From CAZQQU01 sp964595625 (GTDB lineage: Bacteria > Bacteroidota > Bacteroidia > Flavobacteriales > Flavobacteriaceae), in NCBI GenBank assembly GCA_964595625.1, contig CAZQQU010000001.1, positions 62,001 to 126,000 on the forward strand: DNA of 64,000 bases, read 5' to 3'. Below, one piece after another: positions 35,013 through 43,345 of this stretch; the first letter of the stretch is position 1; every line of letters starts with the position of its first letter. The notes beneath the pieces are model-generated. The model worked only from the letters and a program-made list of their open reading frames with translations, was not told where the DNA came from and made no database searches. Both the position numbers and the translations under genes were made by a program.

Positions 35013-35762
35013 TTAAGAAAAATTTTGAAGAAAATTTTCTTTGTAACTGGCAGAAATTTCAACTTCACTACCATCACACAGGGTCACATAACCACCCAGA
35101 GATTTGGAATACGACACCACTGCTTCTAAATTAATAATATGCGATCGGTGAACTCGTACAAAAGGAGTAGGAAGTATTTCAGTAAAATGCTTTAAAAATC
35201 GGCAAACCATTTTTTTTGTTCCATTGTACAGGAAAATATCCGTAAAATTGCCATTCGCTTGTAAGCGGAGAATATCTTTGATTTTGATTACTTCAAAACC
35301 TTCCAGTGTAGGGATTATAATTTGCTGTTTTTCAGGAGATTGATTTTTAAAATTATTGATAATTATTTGATTTCGGTTAAAGGTTTGTTGGTGTCTAATT
35401 TGCTCTTCAACCTTATTGACTGCAGTCACTAATTCTTCAATACTCACTGGTTTGAGTAAATAATAAGCGGCACTTTGGTTGAGTGCTCGTAAAGAATATT
35501 CCGAAAATGCGGTAACAAAAATTGTTTCAAAAGTTTCCTCTTTACAGGCCTCTAAAACATCAAATGCATTTCCATAAGGCATTTCAACGTCTAAAAATAC
35601 CAATTGTGGTTTGCATTGTTGAATCAGGGCTATTCCTTCTTTACTAGTGACGGCTTCCCCCACCAATTCTATTTGGGGGCAATACTTTCCCAGATAGTTT
35701 TTTAGGGTTTCGCGCGCTGCCAATTCGTCTTCTACTAGAATACTTCTTATTTTTTCTAACAT
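35013..35762 (-). CDS. LytTR-type response regulator
   Basis: A 249-residue two-component regulator (or 251 from an ATG two codons upstream). The receiver domain at about residues 3-120 carries the phospho-acceptor Asp in LVFLDVEMPYG and the conserved Lys near LKPVSIEEL. The LytTR DNA-binding domain at about 145-245 is seen in FEVIKIKDILRLQANGNFTDIFL and TPFVRVHRSHIINLEAVVSY. It sits 10 bp behind the histidine kinase on the same strand, which is surely its partner. Targets are unknown. The family usually controls surface, secretion or competence genes. Confidence 0.95.
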   Translation of the reverse strand: MLEKIRSILVEDELAARETLKNYLGKYCPQIELVGEAVTSKEGIALIQQCKPQLVFLDVEMPYGNAFDVLEACKEETFETIFVTAFSEYSLRALNQSAAYYLLKPVSIEELVTAVNKVEEQIRHQQTFNRNQIIINNFKNQSPEKQQIIIPTLEGFEVIKIKDILRLQANGNFTDIFLYNGTKKMVCRFLKHFTEILPTPFVRVHRSHIINLEAVVSYSKSLGGYVTLCDGSEVEISASYKENFLQNFS

Positions 35763-35772
35763 ACACATACTA

Positions 35773-37551
35773 TTAAGTGCCTTCTATTTCTATACGCACA
35801 CAAGTACCGGTTTCGTTTTCCGATATGGAAAACCGGATGTTTTTCCCATAAATTTCATTCAACAACCGGATGCGTTCTTCTACATTGCTAAGTCCCCTAC
35901 TTTGATGCAATTTTTGGTTGGTGGTTTTTAGTTGCCTACTTTTTTTTAACCCGATTCCGGTATCTTGAATAAGGATTTCTATATTTTTTCCCTTACGGGA
36001 AAAGTGGATGTCCAAAGCTCCTTTTTCGTCTTTGTACCGAAGACCGTGCCAAATAGCGTTTTCCATATTGGGTTGTATCACCATATTGGGAACCAAAACA
36101 CTGTCGGGGTCAATACTGGGATCAACCCAAAGGTTATAGTCAAATTTTTCTGGAAAACGCAAGTGCTCCAATTCTAAATATTTTTTAATTAGCTCCATTT
36201 CATAACTCAAAGGAATAAAGTCTTGATTAGAGCTTTCCATCATTTTACGTAGGAGTTGGGAGTAGGAGGTTAGGTATTTATTCGCAGCTAGTTCGTTGTT
36301 TTGGGCAATAAACTGATTGATACTGTTTAGGCTATTAAATAAAAAATGCGGATTCATTTCGCGTCTCAGCGATTGTAAAGCGATTTTTTTATTTTTCTTT
36401 TTTATATCCCAAAGGGATTTGATGATACCGCCTAATAACAGGGTTAATAAAACAAGAGAACCGAGTAATACATAATTGAACCGGTTGGTTTTAACCAAAA
36501 GTTCGTCTTTGAGACGTTGTTGTTCTTCCAGTTGTTTTATTCGTTGTTCGGTGGAAGCAAAATACCGCATATCTACCAAGCTGCTATCTGATAATATCAT
36601 AGTATCAAAAGCCTCAAAAAAGACCTGATTAATCGAATCTTTTTTATAAGCGAGGTTGTTTTTATCGTAAAAATTCTGGAGAATCATTAGGGCTTGTTTA
36701 GCTTCTAAGGTTTGGTGGTTCATCAATGCTGTTTGAAAAGCTTCTTCCAATAATTGCTGCGCTTTGTCGTCTTGTTGATTTTTGTCATACAAAGTAGCCA
36801 ATTGCTTTTTTTGCTGAATTTCTTCCGTCACGTTTTGCATAGCTTGAGCTTCTTTGATAACAGATTCTCGAATTTCGATGGCTTTCTCTAATTGGTTGTC
36901 GCTTTCGTAGATATCAGCAACTTCCGATTTAAGTTGAATCACCTCAGTGGGTTGTTGCTCTTGAGCAATTTCAATGGCTTTACTATAATCGGCTAAGGCA
37001 CCGGCTTTATCGTCCTGTTGCAGATTAAATCGAGCGCGATTCTGGTAAGCTTGTACCTGTTCGACGGTGTTTCCTTCTTTTTCTAAAAACTGTAAGTTGC
37101 TGTCAATATATTCTAATTGTTTACCCGGATTGGCTTGGTTTTGTACACGAGCCGCATCGTTAAAGTTAATTTTGGAATCATTCCCCGTACTTACTTGACC
37201 CGCCAAATTGTAGTGTTGAGCGGCTTCTGCATATTTGTGCTGTGCTTCTTGCACTTGGGCTAACAGTCGGGCAACTTCTGCCGTTTTTGCAGTATTTTTT
37301 TCTTTGGTATAGAGTTCTAAGGCATTTTTTAAATAGCTTTCTGCCCGGCTATAATCTTGTTTTTTAATGAGTTCTTTGGCTAAAGCCAAATAATTTTCTG
37401 CAATTTCTTTAGCATTTCCAGCTTCTAAGGATTTTTCCAGTTTCTTGGCAACTTGATGGGTTTTTTGAGTACCTCCAAGGCTGTCTTGTCCTACCACCGA
37501 ATACGTTCCGACGAGGGTCATTGCAATTAGAATAATCCATCTCCATGCCAT
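35773..37551 (-). CDS. TPR-containing sensor histidine kinase (LytS/YehU type)
   Basis: A 592-residue membrane kinase. Signal peptide (IILIAMTLVGTYSVVGQ), then about six TPR repeats at about 40-310 (YSRAESYLKNALELYTKE, YAEAAQHYNLAGQ, AGALADYSKAIEIAQE, KAIEIRESVIKEAQ) that should lie in the periplasm. A membrane span follows at about 354-372 (YVLLGSLVLLTLLLGGI). The cytoplasmic kinase core has the phospho-His in MNPHFLFNSLNSI near residue 400 and a HATPase domain (IWHGLRYKDEKG, IQDTGIGLKKSR). It pairs with the LytTR regulator behind it and is divergent from the VWA gene. The signal sensed is unknown. Confidence 0.94.
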   Translation of the reverse strand: MAWRWIILIAMTLVGTYSVVGQDSLGGTQKTHQVAKKLEKSLEAGNAKEIAENYLALAKELIKKQDYSRAESYLKNALELYTKEKNTAKTAEVARLLAQVQEAQHKYAEAAQHYNLAGQVSTGNDSKINFNDAARVQNQANPGKQLEYIDSNLQFLEKEGNTVEQVQAYQNRARFNLQQDDKAGALADYSKAIEIAQEQQPTEVIQLKSEVADIYESDNQLEKAIEIRESVIKEAQAMQNVTEEIQQKKQLATLYDKNQQDDKAQQLLEEAFQTALMNHQTLEAKQALMILQNFYDKNNLAYKKDSINQVFFEAFDTMILSDSSLVDMRYFASTEQRIKQLEEQQRLKDELLVKTNRFNYVLLGSLVLLTLLLGGIIKSLWDIKKKNKKIALQSLRREMNPHFLFNSLNSINQFIAQNNELAANKYLTSYSQLLRKMMESSNQDFIPLSYEMELIKKYLELEHLRFPEKFDYNLWVDPSIDPDSVLVPNMVIQPNMENAIWHGLRYKDEKGALDIHFSRKGKNIEILIQDTGIGLKKSRQLKTTNQKLHQSRGLSNVEERIRLLNEIYGKNIRFSISENETGTCVRIEIEGT

Positions 37552-37706
37552 ACAGCAACCAATTGTTTCTTATAACAAAGTAACTAAATAAAAACCATTT
37601 GTAAAACCAGTTTCACCAAGTCAAAGTGGTCATTCACCCAGTGGATCAAAAAGTAATGCCCCTGATTTCTACTTTTATGCTGTATAAAAACAAAAAATCT
37701 ACGTTT

Positions 37707-38846
37707 ATGAAAACCATTGCATTAGTGATTGCCATTGTAATAAGCAGCATCAGTTTTGCTGCAGAAAAGAAACAAGACACCCCAACCGATAACCCAACTT
37801 ATAGCGGTAGCATCCAAGTAGCAATACTTTTAGACACTTCAAACAGTATGGACGGATTAATTAACCAAGCCAAATCGCGCTTGTGGAATATCGTTAACAC
37901 CTTGACTACTTTGCGCTATAATGGCCAGGTGCCTGAAATTGAAATTGCTCTATACGAATATGGCAACTCCAGCTTGTCCGCAGAAACCGATTATATACGT
38001 CAGGTAACGCCATTGACAAAAGATTTGGACTTGATTTCAGAGCAATTGTTTGGCTTGCGTACCAACGGAGGTTACGAATATTGCGGTGCTGTTATTCAAG
38101 ATGCGACTAAACAATTGACTTGGAATACTCAGAACAATGCTATGAAACTGATTTATATTGCCGGCAATGAACCCTTTGATCAAATGGGTAAAGTGAGTTA
38201 TCAAGAAGCCATTGCGGATGCCCAGAAAAAAGGAATTTTTATTAATACCATTTTTTGTGGCAATCAAGATGAAGGAATACGTACCTTCTGGAAAGACGGT
38301 GCCGATCAAGGAAAAGGCAATTATTTTAACATCGATTATCAAGCTCAAATTCGCTATATCGTGACTCCCTATGACGATCAGATTACCCGTTGCAACCAGC
38401 TACTCAATGATACCTATATTGGTTACGGTAGTACAGGCTTGTTAAAAAAAGAAATGCAATTAGTACAAGATTCTAATGCGCAAGAGATTTCTTCGGCTAA
38501 TATGGCCGAACGAGCGGTAGCCAAAGCAGGAGTGGCCTACAATAATGCTACTTGGGATTTGGTTGATAAATACAACCAAGATAAAACGGCTTTAAAAACC
38601 ATTAAAAAAGACGAATTACCCACAGAATTGCAGAGTAAGAGTCAAGCCGAACTGGAACAATACGTGGCGGCTAAAGCCAAAGAAAGAGCCCAATTACAAA
38701 AAGAAATATCTGAATTAGCCAAAAAACGGGACGCTTATATCTTGGAAGAACAAAAAAAGGAAGGTATTCAAGACGATTTTGGACGTGCCATTATTCTATC
38801 CATTCAAACTTTTGCTACAAAAAAAGGGTATCAGGTGGGCCAATAA
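37707..38846 (+). CDS. VWA-domain secreted protein
   Basis: A 379-residue protein from the ATG at 37707, chosen because it begins a clean signal peptide (MKTIALVIAIVISSISFAA); upstream in-frame codons would add 27 residues of unlikely sequence. Mature part: a von Willebrand factor A domain with the MIDAS motif DTSNS at residues 43-47 and later conserved strands (MKLIYIAGNEPF, KGIFINTIFCGNQ). The C-terminal about 110 residues are a charged coiled coil (AKAKERAQLQKEISELAKKRDAY). Probably periplasmic, metal-dependent protein binding. It is divergent from the LytTR system and ends in a hairpin. Confidence 0.88.
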   Translation: MKTIALVIAIVISSISFAAEKKQDTPTDNPTYSGSIQVAILLDTSNSMDGLINQAKSRLWNIVNTLTTLRYNGQVPEIEIALYEYGNSSLSAETDYIRQVTPLTKDLDLISEQLFGLRTNGGYEYCGAVIQDATKQLTWNTQNNAMKLIYIAGNEPFDQMGKVSYQEAIADAQKKGIFINTIFCGNQDEGIRTFWKDGADQGKGNYFNIDYQAQIRYIVTPYDDQITRCNQLLNDTYIGYGSTGLLKKEMQLVQDSNAQEISSANMAERAVAKAGVAYNNATWDLVDKYNQDKTALKTIKKDELPTELQSKSQAELEQYVAAKAKERAQLQKEISELAKKRDAYILEEQKKEGIQDDFGRAIILSIQTFATKKGYQVGQ

Positions 38847-38867
38847 ACAGCTTTGATTTAAGAAGAG

Positions 38868-38906
38868 TCCCCTTTAGGAATTTTCCGAAAGGGGATTTAT
38901 TTTTTT
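38868..38906. terminator. Terminator hairpin behind the VWA gene
   Basis: TCCCCTTT (38868-38875) pairs with AAAGGGGA (38888-38895), followed on the plus strand by a T-rich run. It lies between convergent genes and overlaps the last codons of the esterase gene's 3' end. Confidence 0.75.
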
Positions 38907-39670
38907 AAAAAATCGGAAGTGGTTTTAAAAAATTCTGTAGGATTTTCAGCGTGAATCCAGTGTCCTGACTCGGGGATAGTGATGACTTGCGCTTGCGGAA
39001 AATGTTGCGCAATCCCAAACTGAATATCTTCCGAACCTATATAATCCGAATCTTCACCTCGTAAGAACAACGTCGCTCCATGAAAGATAGCTTGTTCAGG
39101 AAGGGCTTTACCCACCTCTTCAATCTTAGCTTTTAAAATGGGTAAATTCATTCGCAAGGCATAAGTTTGTGAAGTAGTTCGGTATAAGTTTTTTAATAAA
39201 AATTGCCGAACCCCCCAATTAGATACATAAGTTTTTAATTGGTCGTCAGCGTCACTTCTTTTCTGTATCGTTGAAAAATCTAAGGAAGAGAGTCCTTTAA
39301 GGATATCTTGGTGATGTTGGGGATAAGCTCGTGGAGCGATATCTACAACAATCAGTTTGGATACCCTTTCGGGAAAAGTAGTGGCAAATAACATTGCGGT
39401 TTTACCACCCATCGAATGACCGATAATGGCTACTTGATCCAGATTTTTTTCTTGGGTATATGCCATCAAATCCTCGGCCATAAGTGTATAACTAAATTGG
39501 TCGCTGTGAAAACTACGCCCGTGGTTTCGTTGATCTATTAGATGTACTTGATAGCCTATTTCTGCAAATTGATTGGCCAAAGATTTCCAATTGTCGCCCA
39601 TTCCTAAAAAACCGTGTAAAATATAAAGCGGTTGTCCGGTTCCTACGATATTTGAATGCAGTAGTGCCAT
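38897..39670 (-). CDS. Alpha/beta-fold hydrolase (YbfF-type esterase)
   Basis: A 257-residue cytoplasmic hydrolase. HGFLG oxyanion region is at residues 19-23, nucleophile Ser86 in GHSMGG, acid Asp in FLRGEDSDYI and His in PESGHWIHAE, a complete triad. The length and order match the YbfF acyl-CoA esterase/pyrethroid-hydrolase-like family. Substrate unknown. It starts 3 bp behind the sugar transporter gene on the same strand, so the two are an operon; the pairing may be chance. Confidence 0.9.
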   Translation of the reverse strand: MALLHSNIVGTGQPLYILHGFLGMGDNWKSLANQFAEIGYQVHLIDQRNHGRSFHSDQFSYTLMAEDLMAYTQEKNLDQVAIIGHSMGGKTAMLFATTFPERVSKLIVVDIAPRAYPQHHQDILKGLSSLDFSTIQKRSDADDQLKTYVSNWGVRQFLLKNLYRTTSQTYALRMNLPILKAKIEEVGKALPEQAIFHGATLFLRGEDSDYIGSEDIQFGIAQHFPQAQVITIPESGHWIHAENPTEFFKTTSDFLKK

Positions 39671-39673
39671 GAG

Positions 39674-40990
39674 TTACATAATTTTTGGAGTTAACATTTT
39701 CTTTCGATTCAGAGCAAAGTACAGTATATATCCGTAACAGCCAACCAGTAGGAGCCAAGCTGATTTAAAGCCACCTAAGTCTGCTAAATACCCACATAGT
39801 GGAGGAATCACTGCCCCGCCCACAATAGCCATACACAACAAGCCGGAGATTTGCGGTTTGTATTGACCTTGACCCGCTAAGGTCAAAGTAAAAATGGTAG
39901 GAAACATAATCGAGTTAAACAAACCCACCGCTAAGATAGAAAACATCGCTGTAATTCCTTGGGTAGTCATGGAGATAACCAGCATACTGACCGCCAATAA
40001 TGCAAATACAGCTAATACTTGAGTGGGTTGAAATACCCGGGTCAGGTAAGCTCCAATAAACCTTCCTACCATAGCACCTCCCCAGTATAGAAATACAAAC
40101 GAACCCATCATTGCCTTGGGGTCTATAGCATCTATGGGAGTCCCCAAAGCACGTTCGGGTATGGTACGTAACCAGTCACTTTGTAAGATGACTTGATCTA
40201 ATCCCATCGATAAAAAATAGTTCACCAAGTAGGTGCCAATGGCTACTTCTGCACCTACATACACAAAAATGCCAACTACTCCCAAACGGACAATTTTGTT
40301 TTTTAGCAATTGGCCATAGCCCCCTTGTGGGGCTTTTTCCATAATTGTCGGGAGTTTGATAAATACAAATACCAAAGCCAATAGGCCAATACTTGCTGCT
40401 AAAAGTAAAAAGGGGAGTTGAACGGTAGTCGCTTCGGCTAGTAAATAGGCGTTTTTATCGGCGTCTGACAGTAACTGGATTTCCTCGGGAGATTTGATGG
40501 CGTCATTTAATAAAAACATCGCACCTACTAGGGGAGCCAAAGTAGTTCCCAGAGAGTTAATAGCCTGGGAAAGGTTTAACCGACTGGAAGCCCCTTCTTC
40601 CGAACCCAATACAGCCACATAAGGATTGGCTGCTACTTGTAAAACGGTAATACCGCAAGCCAAAGCAAAATACCCCAACATGAAAATTCCAAATATTCGA
40701 TAAGAGGCGGCGGGATAAAAAAGCAAACAACCGATGGCCATAATTGTTAGCCCTACAATAATACCCCGTTTATAACCTATTTTAGAAAGTAAAAAACCGG
40801 CTGGCAACGAAAAGGTCAGATAGGCCAAAAAGAAAGCAAATTGAACCAAACCCGCTTGAAAATAAGAAAGCTCAAAAATATCTCTCAATCGAGGAATCAA
40901 ACTGTCTAATAAGATGGTTATAAATCCCCATAAAAAGAATAGAAGGGTCACAATTATAAAAGCAGTTCGATAAGACGTAGTAGCTTTCAT
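39674..40990 (-). CDS. Sugar MFS transporter, FucP-like
   Basis: A 438-residue inner-membrane permease of the fucose/glucose/galactose:H+ symporter group of the major facilitator superfamily. Twelve hydrophobic spans can be followed, with an LSKIGYKRGIIVGL motif after span 2 and the N-terminal ITILLDSLIPRLRDIFELSYFQAGLVQFAF region, typical of FucP-like proteins. The substrate is not known. It is the first gene of a two-gene unit with the esterase. Upstream (40991-41076) no promoter element is evident. Confidence 0.9.
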   Translation of the reverse strand: MKATTSYRTAFIIVTLLFFLWGFITILLDSLIPRLRDIFELSYFQAGLVQFAFFLAYLTFSLPAGFLLSKIGYKRGIIVGLTIMAIGCLLFYPAASYRIFGIFMLGYFALACGITVLQVAANPYVAVLGSEEGASSRLNLSQAINSLGTTLAPLVGAMFLLNDAIKSPEEIQLLSDADKNAYLLAEATTVQLPFLLLAASIGLLALVFVFIKLPTIMEKAPQGGYGQLLKNKIVRLGVVGIFVYVGAEVAIGTYLVNYFLSMGLDQVILQSDWLRTIPERALGTPIDAIDPKAMMGSFVFLYWGGAMVGRFIGAYLTRVFQPTQVLAVFALLAVSMLVISMTTQGITAMFSILAVGLFNSIMFPTIFTLTLAGQGQYKPQISGLLCMAIVGGAVIPPLCGYLADLGGFKSAWLLLVGCYGYILYFALNRKKMLTPKIM

Positions 40991-41076
40991 AGGTTATAGA
41001 ATTAAGATGGAAAGCGGTTAGGTTATTTAAATTATAAGTTTAAGTAAATAGTTTTAATTAATTTACAATCAAATAT

Positions 41077-42078
41077 TTATAAATAAGTTTTTGGGGTGAT
41101 TACTTCATTTCCACTGGATTGAAAAACAGTATATACAAAGCCCGGATGAATTCCATAGCTTCCAATTTCGCCGTATTTATTGACAGCTATATATCCCACT
41201 TGAAAATCTTGAATGCGGTCGCCATTTTTTTGGACTATACGTTTAACGGCTTCTTCACAGGCTTCTTGCGGTGATTTGCCTTGACGCATCAATTCGACAA
41301 TTAAAAAACTACCTACCGTTTTAAGAACTTCTTCACCCAGTCCGGTAGCGGTGGCGGCACCCACTTCGTTATCTACAAAAAGTCCGGCACCAATAATGGG
41401 TGAATCACCTACGCGTCCTGCCATTTTATATGCCAATCCACTGGTGGTACACCCCCCTGAAAGATTACCTTGATGATCAATACAGAGCATTCCAATCGTA
41501 TCGTGGTTTTCAATATTGATAATGGGCTTGTACTCAGAGGTAATTTTCCACTCTTCCCAGGCTTTTTTGGACCTATCGGTTAGCAAATTGGTCGGACTAA
41601 ATCCAGCGGTCAAAGCAAATTGCTCGGCACCTTGACCGGCCAGGAGAACATGGGGGGTGTCTTCCATCACTTTTCGGGCTACCGAAATTGCATGTACAAA
41701 GTTTTGTAAATACACTACTGCTCCATAGTTGCCCTGATGGTCCATGATACAAGCATCTAAAGTAACTCTACCTTCCCGGTCGGGAAGGCCTCCCAGTCCC
41801 ACAGACTGTCCGTTAGGATCCGCTTCCTCCACGTTACAACCTTTTTCCACTGCATCGAGCGCCGATGCTCCTTTTTGTAGAAGTTCCCAAGCCGCTCCGG
41901 CGGCGGGTTTCACATCCCAGGTGGCTACAACTAGAGGATGGTTTTTGGTTTTGGGTAATTCGTTTTTAGAAGTTGCAGTTGCCGCTTGGGGAGTATTGGT
42001 ACATGACCAAGCCGCCATCCCTAGTGTTAGCCCAGCACCTGTAAGTGCAGAATTTTGAAGAAATTTTCTACGATCCAC
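41077..42078 (-). CDS. N4-(beta-N-acetylglucosaminyl)-L-asparaginase (Ntn hydrolase)
   Basis: A 333-residue enzyme cleaving the GlcNAc-Asn bond of N-glycoproteins, or another asparaginyl bond. The leader has a twin-arginine motif (DRRKFLQNSALTG) and then a lipobox-like AAWSC, so it is exported. Auto-cleavage occurs before the nucleophilic Thr near residue 194 in NHDTIGM, and the substrate loop GGCTTSGLAYKMAGRVGDSPIIGAGLF is intact. The family is known from Elizabethkingia (Flavobacterium) meningosepticum. It follows the membrane protein gene by 3 bp and is the last gene of the surE unit. Confidence 0.93.
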   Translation of the reverse strand: MDRRKFLQNSALTGAGLTLGMAAWSCTNTPQAATATSKNELPKTKNHPLVVATWDVKPAAGAAWELLQKGASALDAVEKGCNVEEADPNGQSVGLGGLPDREGRVTLDACIMDHQGNYGAVVYLQNFVHAISVARKVMEDTPHVLLAGQGAEQFALTAGFSPTNLLTDRSKKAWEEWKITSEYKPIINIENHDTIGMLCIDHQGNLSGGCTTSGLAYKMAGRVGDSPIIGAGLFVDNEVGAATATGLGEEVLKTVGSFLIVELMRQGKSPQEACEEAVKRIVQKNGDRIQDFQVGYIAVNKYGEIGSYGIHPGFVYTVFQSSGNEVITPKTYL

Positions 42079-42081
42079 GGT

Positions 42082-42366
42082 TTAAAATTTGGAAATTAAC
42101 ACATAGGCGGCTGCAATCATCGTCGAAATCACCACACCCCGAGCGAGATATATTTTGTTTTTTTGTAAAAACAAGTAAAATAATCCCAAACAAGGTAGTG
42201 CACCGATGGCCACGATATTTCCCATGGTATTGTTTTGGATACTAATTTCTAAAGAATAGGAAAACGGGTAGCCATGGGAAAATTTAAGATAGGTCAGATA
42301 CAATACTATACCCAAGAAATTGGTAATCAAACCTGCCAAACAACCGATGATAATTTGTTTACTCAT
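42082..42366 (-). CDS. Small membrane protein between surE and glycosylasparaginase
   Basis: A 94-residue protein with three hydrophobic spans (QIIIGCLAGLITNFLGIVLYL, NTMGNIVAIGALPCLGLFYLFL, YLARGVVISTMIAAAYVLI) and short loops. No recognised domain. It overlaps the surE stop by 4 bp (ATGA on the coding strand) and is separated by 3 bp from the glycosylasparaginase gene, so it is a genuine middle gene of that operon. Function unknown. Confidence 0.75.
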   Translation of the reverse strand: MSKQIIIGCLAGLITNFLGIVLYLTYLKFSHGYPFSYSLEISIQNNTMGNIVAIGALPCLGLFYLFLQKNKIYLARGVVISTMIAAAYVLISKF

Positions 42367-43136
42367 AAATTCCAGCTATTAATTTCTTTGATAGCGTGGT
42401 GTGCGGTCAAGTCAAATTGGACCGGTACCACCGATAAATACCCATTTGCCAAGGCCGCCTCATCGGTATCTTCGCCTTTATCTTCATTGATAAATTCGCC
42501 AGTAAGCCAATAATACACGCGACCCTGCGGGTTGGTACGTTTATCAAAAGTCTCAACCCAAGAGGCATTGGCTTGGCGACAAACTTTAATGCCCTTAAGC
42601 TTCTCTTTGGGTAATTTAGGAATATTGACATTGAGAACAACCCCTTGCGGAAGTCCGTTCTTTAAGGTTTCACGAGTGATTTTTTCGATGTAATGAGCTG
42701 CAGCTTCAAAATCAGCGTCCCAAGAGTAATCAAGTAGCGAAAAACCAATGGCCGGAATACCTTCGATACCCGCCTCTACCGCGGCACTCATAGTACCCGA
42801 ATAAATCACATTGATAGAAGAATTGGATCCGTGGTTAATGCCCGACACGCAGATATCAGGTTTGCGTTTTAATATTTCATGTACTGCCAGCTTTACGCAA
42901 TCAACGGGTGTTCCCGAGCAACTGTACTCCTCGGTAATGTCTGGGTCAATGTCTATTTTGTTGATGTGTAGGGTGTTATTGATGGTGATGGCGTGACCGG
43001 TGGCACTTTGGGGTTTGTCTGGAGCCACCACGACTACCTCACCAATTTTTTTCATAATACCAATTAAGTGTCGAATACCTGGCGCAGAAATTCCATCATC
43101 ATTGGTAACAAGTATTAAAGGCTTCTTTTTATTCAT
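42363..43136 (-). CDS. surE: 5'/3'-nucleotidase SurE
   Basis: Metal-dependent phosphatase acting on nucleoside 5'- or 3'-monophosphates, cytoplasmic. The 257 residues match the family. The metal site is the DDGISAPG motif with Asp13-Asp14, followed by the Ser/Asn pair in GINHGSNSS and YSGTMSAA. It leads the three-gene unit surE-membrane protein-glycosylasparaginase. No promoter element is obvious upstream. Confidence 0.97.
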   Translation of the reverse strand: MNKKKPLILVTNDDGISAPGIRHLIGIMKKIGEVVVVAPDKPQSATGHAITINNTLHINKIDIDPDITEEYSCSGTPVDCVKLAVHEILKRKPDICVSGINHGSNSSINVIYSGTMSAAVEAGIEGIPAIGFSLLDYSWDADFEAAAHYIEKITRETLKNGLPQGVVLNVNIPKLPKEKLKGIKVCRQANASWVETFDKRTNPQGRVYYWLTGEFINEDKGEDTDEAALANGYLSVVPVQFDLTAHHAIKEINSWNL

Positions 43137-43345
43137 TAAAATTTAATGTATTTTTACCGCTAAAATAAGTAAAGTAGTTCAGACTTCCACCATTCAGAAA
43201 GAGTTTATTCCTGGCTTGCTCAGAATCAGAAGAGAATGTGTTTTTGATAATTTTTTAATACACTGTTTAACATAAAATTAGTAGTTGCCGCTTATTTCGG
43301 CACGGTTTTTTATGTAATTTGGCAGTTCTATATAACGTATTTGAT